DNA of 64,000 bases from Chryseobacterium polytrichastri (GCF_900142445.1 NZ_FRAV01000004.1:1-64000), one strand, 5' to 3'; shown: positions 48,141-57,401, counted from the stretch's first letter. A program made the numbers and translations. The notes: generated by a model not told the origin, from the sequence alone.

Positions 48141-48476
48141 AACCATTAAGGATCAATTAAGTTGTTAAGAATATTAAGATGAACTTGTTTACGCTTTTTA
48201 TTTTGACCACAAAATATACAATTTTTTTTATTTAATCACTTTAGAGCACTTAAGTTTTAAAGGTTAAATAGGTAGAAAATAATAAAGTTCACATAAGAAG
48301 AAAATCAAAGATTTTCAAAAAAGCTTAAGTGTACTTTTAATCGTATAGCTTTTAACTTAAAATGCTTAAGTGTTTAAACTTTTGTACCTTTTGCGGTTTA
48401 ATTTTTTAATTAGTTTAAACAGCCTTGACGTTAAGAATATTAAGCTAAGTTTCTTACATAAAATCTTAATAGTTTA
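48141..48476. repeat. MITE-like element with AACCATTAAG/CTTAATAGTT ends
   Basis: The outer ends AACCATTAAG (48141-48150) and ATCTTAATAGTTT (48464-48476) are inverted. TTAAGAATATTAAG occurs inside near both ends (48165-48178 and 48431-48444) and again in the element between kdpA and kdpB (50671-50684). A second type of element (48205-48398) sits between the two internal copies, so this looks like a nested insertion. There is no coding capacity. Confidence 0.5.
48205..48398. repeat. Inner MITE-like element (GACCACAAAA/TTTTGCGGTT ends)
   Basis: GACCACAAAATATACA at the left and TGTACCTTTTGCGGTT at the right are imperfect inverted ends of the type also seen at 27237-27432 and 56164-56230. Internal CACTTAAG/CTTAAGTG motifs recur. 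It lies wholly within the element at 48141-48476. Confidence 0.5.
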
Positions 48477-48517
48477 AAAATAATTCAACATTCTACAAAC
48501 CTATCATTATAATAATG

Positions 48518-48543
48518 AGCCTATCAAAATGATAGGCTTTTCT
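48518..48543 (+). terminator. Intrinsic terminator before the kdp promoter
   Basis: GCCTATCA (48519-48526), loop AAA, TGATAGGC (48530-48537), then TTTT: a clear terminator insulating the kdp operon from the regulator gene. Confidence 0.75.
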
Positions 48544-48624
48544 GTTTTATGACATCATCTACAAATCCCACAACACACTATAATAAAACAACTTACCTCA
48601 TTTTTTAACAAAACGGTTCTTCTT

Positions 48625-48640
48625 TTGGCATATAGAGTTT
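48625..48640 (+). promoter_or_regulatory. Candidate sigma-54 promoter of the kdp operon
   Basis: TTGGCA (48625-48630) is a good -24 element. The -12 part at the right distance reads GTTT rather than TTGC, so the match is partial. Its place, after a terminator and 34 bases ahead of the first micro-ORF, together with an NtrC-type activator next door, supports it. It is weak on sequence alone. Confidence 0.4.
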
Positions 48641-48658
48641 AAATAAAATATTCTAAAA

Positions 48659-48766
48659 ATGACAACTTCAAGAAAAACGTTCAAAAAACGGGAGCATTCA
48701 AAATTCAGCCTTTTGATTGTATCGTATGTACTTTTTACTTTATTAACCTTAATTGTAACATCATGA
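48659..48766 (+). CDS. Micro-ORF 1 of the kdp operon (35 residues, one membrane segment)
   Basis: ATG 48659 to TGA 48764-48766. The product has a basic N-terminus (TSRKTFKKREHSK) and then a hydrophobic helix (SLLIVSYVLFTLLTLIVT), a plausible single-pass inner-membrane microprotein. It overlaps the next micro-ORF by four bases (ATGA). I do not recognise it. The tight coupling to the next ORFs and to kdpA suggests an accessory role in the Kdp complex. Confidence 0.5.
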   Translation: MTTSRKTFKKREHSKFSLLIVSYVLFTLLTLIVTS

Positions 48767-48846
48767 TGCTCATTAGTTTAATACTGCTTTTCGCAGTTCT
48801 GTTTTGGCTTTTATACAAATCTGTTGAATTTTTCGACAAAATATAA
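48763..48846 (+). CDS. Micro-ORF 2 of the kdp operon (27 residues, one membrane segment)
   Basis: ATG 48763 (or 48766) to TAA 48846. It is a hydrophobic helix (LISLILLFAVLFWLLY) followed by KSVEFFDKI. It is similar in size and topology to KdpF but lies one gene ahead of the better KdpF candidate. It could be a second small subunit or a leader peptide. Confidence 0.5.
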   Translation: MMLISLILLFAVLFWLLYKSVEFFDKI

Positions 48847-48852
48847 AAAATT

Positions 48853-48930
48853 ATGTGGAGTTTATTTATCCTTTCAATACTAGCCTTTGGGTACATCTGT
48901 TATGTTTTAACGAAACCTGAAAAATTTTAA
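48853..48930 (+). CDS. kdpF: K+-transporting ATPase subunit KdpF
   Basis: This 25-residue single-pass protein (WSLFILSILAFGYICYVL followed by TKPEKF) has the KdpF pattern of a hydrophobic helix ending YxLxxPExF. KdpF stabilises the KdpABC complex in the inner membrane. It starts six bases after micro-ORF 2 and ends eight bases before kdpA. Confidence 0.75.
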   Translation: MWSLFILSILAFGYICYVLTKPEKF

Positions 48931-48938
48931 CCAAAATC

Positions 48939-50633
48939 ATGAATACAGAAATTTTAGGCATCATAGCGATGTTCGCAATCACATTAGGCATTGGTATTTT
49001 CTTAGGGAAATACATTGCCGATGTTTACGGTTATAAAAAAACTTTTTTAGATAGAATTTTCCAACCGATTGAAAATGGTATTTATAAAGTTTCAGGGATC
49101 AACCCTAACCGTCAGATGACTTGGAAACAGAATATGTTTGCCATGCTGGCCATTAATTTAGTTTGGTTCATCATCGGATTTTTCATCTTATTAAATCAGT
49201 CATTTCTTCCGTTAAACCCAGACGGAAACCCGGATATGTCGCCCGATCTGGCTTTTAATACTGCAATTTCTTTCTTGGTTAACTGTAATCTACAGCATTA
49301 TTCGGGAGAAACTGGAGTCAGTTATTTAAGTCAGTTATACTTAATGTTTTTGCAGTTTGTAACAGCTGCAACCGGAATGGCTGCTATGGCCGTACTTTTC
49401 AAAGCATTTAAAGAAAAAACAACCACAGAATTAGGTAATTTCTTCGATTTTTTCACCAAGTCGATGATCAGAATATTAATCCCGATCAGTATTGTGGTGG
49501 CTTTTATTCTTTCTGCTAATGGAACTCCAATGACTTTCGAAGGGAAAGACCATATCACCAATCTTGAAGGTCATAAAGTTGATGTTTCCAGAGGTCCTGC
49601 CGCTGCTTTTGTGGCGATCAAGCACTTAGGTACCAACGGGGGAGGTTTCTTTGGAGCCAACTCAGCACATCCGCTTGAAAACCCTAATTACATGACCAAT
49701 ATGACAGAAATGGTTACGCAGATGATCATTCCTTTTGCGTTGGTTTTTGCGTTAGGATTTTATTTAAAGAAAAGAAAACTTTCATGGACTATTTTCACCG
49801 TAATGACCATTGGTTTTCTGGCGCTTGCCGTTCCGAATGTTGTGAATGAAACTCGTGGAAATCCATTAATTACAGAAATGGGAACCGATAATCATTTGGG
49901 AGCGATGGAAGGGAAAGAGATCCGTTTCGGAAGTGCAGCTTCAGGATATTGGAGTATTGCAACCACCGTAATTTCTACAGGTTCTGTGAACTCGATGCAC
50001 GACAGCACGATGCCACTTTCAGGAATGAATGAGCTTTTAGCTATGATGATTAATTGCTTCTACGGTGGTTGTGGCGTCGGAATTCTAAACTATTTCATAT
50101 TCATCATTCTTGCCGTATTTATGAGCGGTCTGATGGTCGGACGAACCCCTGAATTTATGGGCAAAAAGATTGAAGCTAAAGAGATGAAAATAGCGATGAT
50201 CGTTGCTCTATTCCACCCTTTTTTAATTCTTGTCGGAACAGCTTTAACGGCGTACTTCCCTGAATTCGGAGCCAAGACATTAAATAATCCGGGCTTCCAT
50301 GGTTTTAGTGAAATGTTGTATGAATTCACTTCATCATCTGCCAACAACGGATCCGGATTTGAAGGATTAGGAGATAATACTCCTTGGTGGAATATCTCAA
50401 CAGGAGTTGTGCTGCTGTTATCAAGATTTATCCCGATCATCGGCCCGATTGCCATTGCAGGATGTTTAGCTCAGAAAAAATACATCCCGGAAAGTGCAGG
50501 AACTTTGAAAACAGATACCGCAACTTTTGGATTTATGACTTTAGCCGTCATTCTTTTAATCGCTGCCCTGTCTTTCTTCCCTGCTCTTACGCTAGGACCC
50601 ATTGCAGAACAACTTCAATATTTTTCTAAATAA
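48939..50633 (+). CDS. kdpA: K+-transporting ATPase subunit KdpA
   Basis: KdpA is the potassium-binding, channel-like subunit of the high-affinity KdpFABC pump. The 564-residue protein has about ten membrane helices and the four selectivity-filter-like loops of the family, including FLVNCNLQHYSGE (about 112-124), LGTNGGGFFGANSAHP (about 230-245), MINCFYGGCGVG (about 368-379) and SSANNGSGFEG (about 465-475). Motifs are complete and the length is normal. It is expressed with kdpF, kdpB and kdpC under low potassium in other bacteria. Confidence 0.97.
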   Translation: MNTEILGIIAMFAITLGIGIFLGKYIADVYGYKKTFLDRIFQPIENGIYKVSGINPNRQMTWKQNMFAMLAINLVWFIIGFFILLNQSFLPLNPDGNPDMSPDLAFNTAISFLVNCNLQHYSGETGVSYLSQLYLMFLQFVTAATGMAAMAVLFKAFKEKTTTELGNFFDFFTKSMIRILIPISIVVAFILSANGTPMTFEGKDHITNLEGHKVDVSRGPAAAFVAIKHLGTNGGGFFGANSAHPLENPNYMTNMTEMVTQMIIPFALVFALGFYLKKRKLSWTIFTVMTIGFLALAVPNVVNETRGNPLITEMGTDNHLGAMEGKEIRFGSAASGYWSIATTVISTGSVNSMHDSTMPLSGMNELLAMMINCFYGGCGVGILNYFIFIILAVFMSGLMVGRTPEFMGKKIEAKEMKIAMIVALFHPFLILVGTALTAYFPEFGAKTLNNPGFHGFSEMLYEFTSSSANNGSGFEGLGDNTPWWNISTGVVLLLSRFIPIIGPIAIAGCLAQKKYIPESAGTLKTDTATFGFMTLAVILLIAALSFFPALTLGPIAEQLQYFSK

Positions 50634-50645
50634 AATTAAATAATT

Positions 50646-50772
50646 AAACCACTAAGATTTACTTAAGGAGTTAAGAATATTAAGCTAATCGTAATCAAAT
50701 TATTAAGCTTAAAAATATTCAAAGAATATTTTCTTAACTCAACTTAACTTCTTAAACAAAATCTTAATGGTT
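50646..50772. repeat. MITE-like palindromic element between kdpA and kdpB
   Basis: AAACCACTAAGATT (50646-50659) and AAATCTTAATGGTT (50759-50772) are imperfect inverted ends, with TTAAGAATATTAAGCTAA inside (also at 48431-48448). It fills the kdpA-kdpB gap, which is usually only a few bases. It may form a large hairpin in the operon transcript. Confidence 0.6.
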
Positions 50773-50796
50773 CAAATAAAAAAATCATTCAAAGCA

Positions 50797-52836
50797 ATGA
50801 AAAATCAATCACAAACATTGTTTCAAAAAGATTTAGTTAACGAAGCTATCAGACAGTCTTTCGTTAAGCTGAATCCGAAAATCATGTTTAAAAACCCTGT
50901 CATGTTTCTGGTAGAAATCGGAACAATCGTCATGTTCATCGTGAGCTTATTTAGCTTATCAGGTGATAAAACACAGGGCAGTTTTACTTATAATTTCTTA
51001 GTATTCATTATCTTATTTTTTACTGTTTTATTTGCCAATTTCGCTGAAGCTATCGCCGAGGCCAGAGGAAAAGCACAGGCAGATACCTTGAGAAAGACCA
51101 GAGAGGAAACTCCCGCTAAATTAATCGTAGACAACAAACCTGGATTCCAAGTAGAAACAGCTTTAAAAATGTCTGCAGAAATGAAACTGGGAGATATTTT
51201 CCTTTGTGAAGCAGGCGATCAGATCCCGATGGATGGTGAAATTATCGAAGGTTTAGCAACAATAGATGAATCAGCCATTACAGGAGAAAGTGCCCCCGTC
51301 ATCAGAGAATCAGGTGGAGATAAAAGTTCAGTAACAGGCGGTACAAAAGTGCTTTCCGACAGAATAAAAGTAAAAGTCACCACAAAACCGGGTGAATCTT
51401 TTCTAGATAAAATGATTGCCCTTGTAGAAGGCGCATCAAGACAAAAAACACCTAACGAGATCGCTTTAACCATATTGTTAGCTGGGTTTACCCTTACTTT
51501 CATTATCGTTACAGTTACTTTAAAACCTTTTGCAGATTATTCGCAGACGCCAATCACCATTGCGGCATTTATATCACTTTTCGTTTGTTTGATACCCACA
51601 ACGATTGGAGGTCTGCTTTCTGCGATTGGAATTGCGGGGATGGACAGAGCTTTAAGAGCCAACGTCATCACAAAAAGTGGTAAAGCTGTTGAAACTGCGG
51701 GAGATATTGACGTTCTATTGCTGGATAAAACAGGAACCATCACCATCGGAAACCGTAAAGCAACACAATTTCACCCATCCAATACTATTGATAGTAATGA
51801 ATTTATAAAAGCTTCGGCATTAAGTTCTGTTGCCGATGAAACTCCGGAAGGAAAATCTATTATTGAATTAAGCCAATTACAATCTGAAGACTTGCTTGTT
51901 CCAAATCCTGTCTATATTGATTTTACGGCTGAAACCAGAACCTCAGGTATTGATTTTGAAAACACAAGAATTAGAAAAGGAGCTTACGACACGATTAAAA
52001 AACTGACTGAAAAAGCCGGAAATATTTTCCCTCCCGAAACTCAGGAAGCAACAACTAAAATTTCTGAAAACGGAGGAACACCATTAGTCGTTTCTGTAAA
52101 TGAACAAGTTTGGGGAGTTATTGAACTTCAGGATATCATCAAAACAGGAATTCAGGAACGTTTTCAACGATTGAGAAAAATGGGTGTGAAAACGGTGATG
52201 GTAACGGGTGATAATCCTTTAACTGCCAAGTTTATCGCAGAGAAAGCAGGTGTAGATGATTTTATCGCAGAAGCTAAACCTGAAGATAAGATGAATTACA
52301 TCAAAAAAGAACAACAGGAAGGAAAGCTAGTTGCGATGATGGGTGATGGAACAAATGACGCTCCCGCGCTTGCCCAAGCTGATGTTGGCGTTGCGATGAA
52401 CAGTGGAACCCAAGCCGCCAAAGAAGCCGGAAACATGGTGGATTTGGATAATGATCCCACAAAATTGATTGAGATCGTAGAAATCGGAAAACAGTTGTTA
52501 ATGACCCGTGGAACGTTGACTACTTTCAGTATTGCGAATGATGTTGCTAAATATTTCGCCATTATTCCGGCGTTGTTTATCACGTTTATTCCGGCGCTTC
52601 AGAAATTGAATATCATGAATCTTCACAGCCCAGAATCAGCGATTTTATCAGCCATTATTTTCAATGCGATCATCATTCCTATCCTGATTCCATTGGCTTT
52701 AAAAGGTGTTGCTTATAAACCGATTGGGGCAAGTGCATTATTGAGAAGAAATCTTTTGATCTATGGTTTGGGAGGAATTATCGCGCCATTCATTGGAATA
52801 AAGATTATCGATCTATTTGTTAGTTTGTTCTTTTAA
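50797..52836 (+). CDS. kdpB: K+-transporting ATPase subunit KdpB (P-type ATPase)
   Basis: KdpB is the P1A-type ATP-hydrolysing subunit. The 679-residue protein has the actuator motif ITGES (about 161-165), the phosphorylation motif [10 protein letters not shown] with Asp310, the nucleotide-binding domain (about 330-470) and the hinge [13 protein letters not shown]. Seven membrane helices are expected. The start is placed at [14 protein letters not shown] (50797); the upstream in-frame ATG (50767) lies within the end of the palindromic element and adds ten atypical residues. Confidence 0.97.
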   Translation: MKNQSQTLFQKDLVNEAIRQSFVKLNPKIMFKNPVMFLVEIGTIVMFIVSLFSLSGDKTQGSFTYNFLVFIILFFTVLFANFAEAIAEARGKAQADTLRKTREETPAKLIVDNKPGFQVETALKMSAEMKLGDIFLCEAGDQIPMDGEIIEGLATIDESAITGESAPVIRESGGDKSSVTGGTKVLSDRIKVKVTTKPGESFLDKMIALVEGASRQKTPNEIALTILLAGFTLTFIIVTVTLKPFADYSQTPITIAAFISLFVCLIPTTIGGLLSAIGIAGMDRALRANVITKSGKAVETAGDIDVLLLDKTGTITIGNRKATQFHPSNTIDSNEFIKASALSSVADETPEGKSIIELSQLQSEDLLVPNPVYIDFTAETRTSGIDFENTRIRKGAYDTIKKLTEKAGNIFPPETQEATTKISENGGTPLVVSVNEQVWGVIELQDIIKTGIQERFQRLRKMGVKTVMVTGDNPLTAKFIAEKAGVDDFIAEAKPEDKMNYIKKEQQEGKLVAMMGDGTNDAPALAQADVGVAMNSGTQAAKEAGNMVDLDNDPTKLIEIVEIGKQLLMTRGTLTTFSIANDVAKYFAIIPALFITFIPALQKLNIMNLHSPESAILSAIIFNAIIIPILIPLALKGVAYKPIGASALLRRNLLIYGLGGIIAPFIGIKIIDLFVSLFF

Positions 52837-52849
52837 AAATTTAATAAAA

Positions 52850-53407
52850 ATGAAAAATTATATTGTATCAGCTTTCAGACTCACTATCGTCATGCTGGTT
52901 ATTGTAGGCATCTATTTGGTCATTGTGTATGCAGGTTCAAAGGTATTGCCTACTCAGGGAAATGCAGAGATCATCAACCATAACGGACAAAAATTTTATG
53001 CCAATATTGGTCAGGAATTTAAATCTGTAAAATATTTTCACGGTCGCCCATCTGCTGTAGATTACAATGCAGCAGGAAGTGCAGGAAGCAACAAGGGGCC
53101 AAGCAATAAAGAATATCTTGAAACTGTACAAAAAAGAATTGATACGCTGAAAATGCAAAACCCGGAAATGAATACGGCAAAAGTTCCTGTAGAATTAGTA
53201 ACTGCAAGCGGAAGCGGATTAGATCCTGATATTTCTGAAGAAGGCGCTTTATACCAAGCCAAAAGAATTGCTAAAGAAAGAAATATCTCTTTAGAAAAAA
53301 TTGAAAACCTTATTAATATTCAAACAGAGAAACCTTTGTTGGGGCTTTTCGGACCTTCAAAGATCAATGTTCTAAAATTGAATATTGCTTTAGATCAAAC
53401 TAAATAA
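52850..53407 (+). CDS. kdpC: K+-transporting ATPase subunit KdpC
   Basis: KdpC is the single-pass periplasmic chaperone-like subunit that raises ATP affinity. The 185-residue protein has one N-terminal membrane helix (LTIVMLVIVGIYLVIVY). The conserved KYFHGRPSAVDYNAAGSAGS, VPVELVTASGSGLDPDIS and QAKRIAKERN segments are all typical of KdpC. The start is MKNYIVSAFR at 52850, 13 bases after kdpB; the longer frame overlaps kdpB. Confidence 0.95.
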   Translation: MKNYIVSAFRLTIVMLVIVGIYLVIVYAGSKVLPTQGNAEIINHNGQKFYANIGQEFKSVKYFHGRPSAVDYNAAGSAGSNKGPSNKEYLETVQKRIDTLKMQNPEMNTAKVPVELVTASGSGLDPDISEEGALYQAKRIAKERNISLEKIENLINIQTEKPLLGLFGPSKINVLKLNIALDQTK

Positions 53408-53620
53408 TTTCTTTTGTCTTAAAACAAAAGAAACAAAAATTCAAGACTGGATTTGTCGGCTAAAAATTACTTCTGTTCTCTAAAAATTCTAAAACTCGCA
53501 CGAATTTACTATTTGTTCTTCGGTTCTAAATTGGTCTCGTGCTCAAACAGTAGAATTTTCTTAATGTTCACAGAACTAATTTTCTTAACGCCTCCAACTC
53601 CTAAGTCGTTTATATTATCC
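53408..53620. repeat. Intergenic repeat element after kdpC
   Basis: This non-coding stretch contains TTTTGTCTTAAAACAAAAG (53413-53431, palindromic), AAAACTCGCACGAATTT (about 53490) and its partial inverse AAATTGGTCTCGTGCTC. I recall the phrases GTCTCGTGCTCAAACAGTAG and TTCAAGACT...TTGTCGGCTA as dispersed in Chryseobacterium genomes. It separates kdpC from the outer-membrane protein genes. No promoter was recognised. Confidence 0.5.
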
Positions 53621-53660
53621 TTTTAATTTAAATAACAATCTCATTATCACCATTTATATA

Positions 53661-55031
53661 ATGAAATCAAAAACTATTCAGGCTGCATTTTTTTTAGCAT
53701 TGGCTACTGTAAGTCAAATTAATGCTCAGGAAATTCAAAAAGACTCCATTACCATGAAGCCTAAAGATTCCTTAATTACAAAAACTGATTCTAAAATCCC
53801 TTTTGACGGCTATGATCTAAGTTGGATCAACGGACAAAACCGTCAGACAGATTTCCCTTTAACCTTAAAAGATAAAGATGGAGAAACAATTTTAACGGGC
53901 GTAACGTATGTAGATGCCTATTATAACTATGATTTTCGCCATCCGCAAGATAATACCCATACCATTTCATCAGCAATTGGTCGTTCAAATGAAGTAACGA
54001 TTAATATGGCAAGCATTGGGTTGGAAACCAATTATAAAAATATGATCGGCCGTTTGTGGCTACAATTCGGACAGATGGGGTCTATTGTTCAGGATCTTGA
54101 CGGAACCCTAAATCACGGTAAAAATACAAGCGGAAGTAACTTAAAATATATTCGTGAAGCAGCTGCAGGATATCATTTCAATGTCATGCATGGACTGAAT
54201 GTTGAAGCCGGGATTTTCATGAGCTATATTGGGTTGGAAAGTTACGTGTTAGGAGAAAACTGGAATTACCAAAGAAGTTTAGTGTGTGATTTTACACCTT
54301 TCTATTTTCAGGGAGCCAGAATTCAAGCCTATCCTTCAAAAAAATACAAAGTTGAACTTTGGGTTCTCAATGGTTGGCAGACCTATAATTCTTGGAATAC
54401 CGGTCTTGGATTGGGTGTTTCAAACTACTATCGCCCGAATGAAAACATTCAATTGGTTGCCAATTTTTATTTAAACGGAAAAGATACCCGTAACAACCCG
54501 GATGTTAAACGTTTTCACCATGATCACAGCATTGTTGCGAGATATTATAACAACAAAGAAAGCAGTGGATTATCGCAAGCTGCCTTCAGTATCAATAACC
54601 ATTATGGGTTTCAGACCGGAGGTGGCGTAAAGGCTAAAGACAATTATATGATTGGGACTTCTATTGGCAACAGACTTTGGTTTCATCACAATAAAGTGGC
54701 TTTATCCCTGAGAGCAGATGCCGTTTCAAATCCTGGAGCTTATTTGGCCTTCTCCCCTTCTCCGGTTCCTAATAATGATTTTAATGATGCTATTGCAAAA
54801 GGAGAAAAACTAAAAATGTTTCAGGGAACAGCAACCGTTGATTTAATGCCTAACCAATTTTTAACATTCAGATTAGAATACGGATTCAGAAAAAGCAATA
54901 TTCCTTATTTCGCAGGTTCTGGCGGAACAACAAGCCCGGATGGATGGATTGACACTCCGATAGATTCTTGGAGACCCGATTTAAGAAAGTCTGACAGTAG
55001 ATTTACCTTAGCGGTAATGTTCAGACTGTAA
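53661..55031 (+). CDS. Outer-membrane beta-barrel porin in the kdp locus (1)
   Basis: This 456-residue outer-membrane protein has a signal peptide (AAFFLALATVSQINAQ), a short Ser/Thr/Lys-rich linker (20-50) and then alternating amphipathic strands ending in an aromatic-basic-hydrophobic tail (LAVMFRL). The pattern fits the porin (DUF1597-like) type found beside kdp genes in Bacteroidota. It may let potassium or osmolytes cross the outer membrane; this is inference from context. It is followed after 32 bases by a second barrel protein. Confidence 0.75.
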   Translation: MKSKTIQAAFFLALATVSQINAQEIQKDSITMKPKDSLITKTDSKIPFDGYDLSWINGQNRQTDFPLTLKDKDGETILTGVTYVDAYYNYDFRHPQDNTHTISSAIGRSNEVTINMASIGLETNYKNMIGRLWLQFGQMGSIVQDLDGTLNHGKNTSGSNLKYIREAAAGYHFNVMHGLNVEAGIFMSYIGLESYVLGENWNYQRSLVCDFTPFYFQGARIQAYPSKKYKVELWVLNGWQTYNSWNTGLGLGVSNYYRPNENIQLVANFYLNGKDTRNNPDVKRFHHDHSIVARYYNNKESSGLSQAAFSINNHYGFQTGGGVKAKDNYMIGTSIGNRLWFHHNKVALSLRADAVSNPGAYLAFSPSPVPNNDFNDAIAKGEKLKMFQGTATVDLMPNQFLTFRLEYGFRKSNIPYFAGSGGTTSPDGWIDTPIDSWRPDLRKSDSRFTLAVMFRL

Positions 55032-55063
55032 TTTTAATTGATTAAATAATTTGTAAACCTACC

Positions 55064-56152
55064 ATGAAAAAATATATTGCCATTGGTGCATTATTGGGAA
55101 TTTTTGACGCAAAAGCGCAATCTTCAGATTCAATAAAAACAGAACAACATAAAGTAACTTTTTCAGCCTATGCCGAACTATTTTACACCTATGATTTTAA
55201 TGAATCTTCCAATCATCTTCGTCAGAATTTTCTATATTCATACAATCGTCATAATGAACTGAATCTTAATCTAGGACTTGTAAAAGCAGCATACCAAAGT
55301 GAAAACCTACGTGCTAATTTTGCTTTAATGGCAGGAACTTACACACAAGATAATATGGCATCAGAGCAAGATGCTCTACGTTATGTAAATGAAGCTAATA
55401 TTGGAATTAAAATATCAAAAAATAAAAACTTATGGATTGATGCAGGGATTATGCCTTCCCACATCGGCTGGGAAAGTGCTATAGGAAAAGATAATATGAA
55501 CCTTACAAGAAGTTTGGCTGCGGAAAATTCGCCTTACTTTGAAACAGGAGCCAAAATTTCTTACACTTCAGACAGCGGAAAATGGTTCGTAAGCGGATTG
55601 GTTCTGAACGGATGGCAACGTATTGCAAAAGTGGAAGGCAATCAGACCATTTCTTTCGGACATCAGCTCACCTATAAACCGAATGATAAGATTACATTAA
55701 ACAGCAGTTCATTCATCGGAAATGATAAATCAAGAGAAGAGAAAAAAATGCGTTATTTTCATGATTTACATGGGATCTTTCAAGTAACAAAACAGTTTTC
55801 TACCATTCTTGGTTTTGATATCGGAGCAGAGCAAAAATCAAAAGGAAGCGAGCAATATAATCTTTGGTACAGTCCCAATATTTTAATGAAATATCAATTG
55901 GATAATAAATGGACATTGGCCGGAAGATTGGAATATTACAGTGATAAAAACGGAGTAATCATCAACACGAAAACGCCCAACGGCTTTCAGACTTTCGGAT
56001 ATTCGCTGAACGTAGATTATGCGATTTTAAAGAATGTGGTATTCCGTACAGAAGCAAGAGGTTTTACGTCAAAAGATGCGATCTTTGTAAAGAACGATGA
56101 ACTTAAACAAGGAAACTTTTTTATTACAACAAGTTTAGCAGCTTGGTTTTAA
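55064..56152 (+). CDS. Outer-membrane beta-barrel porin in the kdp locus (2)
   Basis: This 362-residue protein has a short signal peptide (KYIAIGALLGIFDAKAQ) and a beta-barrel pattern throughout. It contains AYAELFYTYDFN and SYNRHNELNLNLGLVKAAYQ and ends TTSLAAWF with a terminal Phe suited to BAM insertion. It shares phrases with the preceding protein (YYSD, YFHDLHG/FHHDHS, VLNGWQ), so the pair probably arose by duplication. It is followed by a palindromic element (56164-56230). Confidence 0.75.
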   Translation: MKKYIAIGALLGIFDAKAQSSDSIKTEQHKVTFSAYAELFYTYDFNESSNHLRQNFLYSYNRHNELNLNLGLVKAAYQSENLRANFALMAGTYTQDNMASEQDALRYVNEANIGIKISKNKNLWIDAGIMPSHIGWESAIGKDNMNLTRSLAAENSPYFETGAKISYTSDSGKWFVSGLVLNGWQRIAKVEGNQTISFGHQLTYKPNDKITLNSSSFIGNDKSREEKKMRYFHDLHGIFQVTKQFSTILGFDIGAEQKSKGSEQYNLWYSPNILMKYQLDNKWTLAGRLEYYSDKNGVIINTKTPNGFQTFGYSLNVDYAILKNVVFRTEARGFTSKDAIFVKNDELKQGNFFITTSLAAWF

Positions 56153-56163
56153 GAACAAATTTT

Positions 56164-56230
56164 AACCACAAAAGAGTCAAAAGCTTTTTGATAGACTAAA
56201 GTGTTTAAAACTTTTGTTGCTTTTGTGGTT
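56164..56230. repeat. MITE/REP-like palindrome (AACCACAAAAG/CTTTTGTGGTT)
   Basis: AACCACAAAAGAGTCAAAAG (56164-56183) and CTTTTGTTGCTTTTGTGGTT (56211-56230) match as inverted arms at 17 of 20 positions. It is the shortest of the three elements of this type in the window and may also act as a terminator or attenuator between the porin and kdpD-like genes. Confidence 0.6.
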
Positions 56231-56283
56231 TTTAAATTGAATATTTTGTGTTTGAAAAAATAAAACTAAAAAGAATAAAATCA

Positions 56284-57396
56284 ATGTCATCATCAGCAAA
56301 GCAATTTTTAGAACTCATTCAAAAATCCAAAAAAGGGAAATTTAAAATCTATATTGGGATGAGTGCAGGTGTTGGAAAAACATTCCGAATGCTTCAGGAA
56401 GCGCATGCTTTGTTGCGAAATGGTATTGATGTAAAGATTGGCTACATAGAAACTCATGGAAGAGAAGAAACGGTAGCTTTAGTAGACGGAATTCCTGAAA
56501 TTCCTCGAAGATCTGCTTTTTATAAAGGCAAAAATCTTGAGGAAATGGATCTTCAGACCATTCTTAATGAACATCCAGAAGTTGTTTTGGTAGATGAATT
56601 GGCACATACCAATGTAGAAGGTTCAAAAAACAAAAAACGATGGCAGGATGTGATGGAAATCCTGGACAATGGAATCAACGTCATCAGCGCGATGAATATT
56701 CAGCATATTGAAAGTTTAAATGAAGAGGTAAAAAAAATCACAGGAATTGAAGTTTCAGAACGCGTTCCCGATAAAATTTTAGCGTTGGCAGATGAGGTCG
56801 TCAATATCGATTTAACCGCAGATGAACTTTTAACAAGACTGAAAGAAGGCAAGATTTACAAAAAGGAAAAAATTCAGACAGCACTTAGTAATTTCTTTCA
56901 AAGCGGGCATATTTTACAGCTTCGCGAATTAGCCTTAAAAGAAGTTGCTACGCACGTTGAAAAAAAGGTGGAAACAGAAGTTAAAACAGAAAATTTTAAA
57001 CCTATAAAATTCCTTGCCTGCATCAGCAGTAACGAAAAAATTGCCAAAAATATCATCCGGAAAACATCCAGATTGGCGAGTTATTATAATAGTCCATGGA
57101 CGGTTTTATATGTGCAGAAGCCCTCTGAAAATCCGGAAAAAATTGCCCTTGCTAAACAAAGGTATTTGATTAATAATTTTAATTTAGCACAAGAATTGGG
57201 TGCAAAAGTGATTAGAGTAAAAGAAAACAGTGTGCATAAAGGTATTTTAGATTATGTTATTGAGCATAATATCACCACAGTATGCATCGGAAAACCTCAT
57301 GCAAAACTATGGCAAAGACTTTCAGGCTACAGCTGGATCTACACCTTGATGAACCGATTGAACGAGCGACAGATTGATATTATCATTTTATCTTAA
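56284..57396 (+). CDS. KdpD-like sensor protein, N-terminal half only
   Basis: This 370-residue protein corresponds to the cytoplasmic N-terminal half of KdpD. The KdpD domain (about 20-225) has the P-loop GMSAGVGKTFRMLQEA, GYIETHGREET, VLVDELAHTN and NIQHIESLN. A universal-stress-protein-like domain follows (about 245-370, ends DIIILS). The membrane, GAF and kinase parts of classical KdpD are absent; a separate kinase gene starts five bases after the stop. The start MSSSAKQFL is used; a GTG 12 codons upstream is also in frame. It probably tunes the kinase according to potassium or ATP. Confidence 0.88.
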   Translation: MSSSAKQFLELIQKSKKGKFKIYIGMSAGVGKTFRMLQEAHALLRNGIDVKIGYIETHGREETVALVDGIPEIPRRSAFYKGKNLEEMDLQTILNEHPEVVLVDELAHTNVEGSKNKKRWQDVMEILDNGINVISAMNIQHIESLNEEVKKITGIEVSERVPDKILALADEVVNIDLTADELLTRLKEGKIYKKEKIQTALSNFFQSGHILQLRELALKEVATHVEKKVETEVKTENFKPIKFLACISSNEKIAKNIIRKTSRLASYYNSPWTVLYVQKPSENPEKIALAKQRYLINNFNLAQELGAKVIRVKENSVHKGILDYVIEHNITTVCIGKPHAKLWQRLSGYSWIYTLMNRLNERQIDIIILS

Positions 57397-57401
57397 ACAC
57401 A

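Noticed and set aside
56284..57396. KdpD truncated by a frameshift
   Set aside because: The next gene has its own start and a different membrane architecture (HAMP and PAS), and I recall split KdpD as usual in Bacteroidota. It is natural organisation rather than a mutation.
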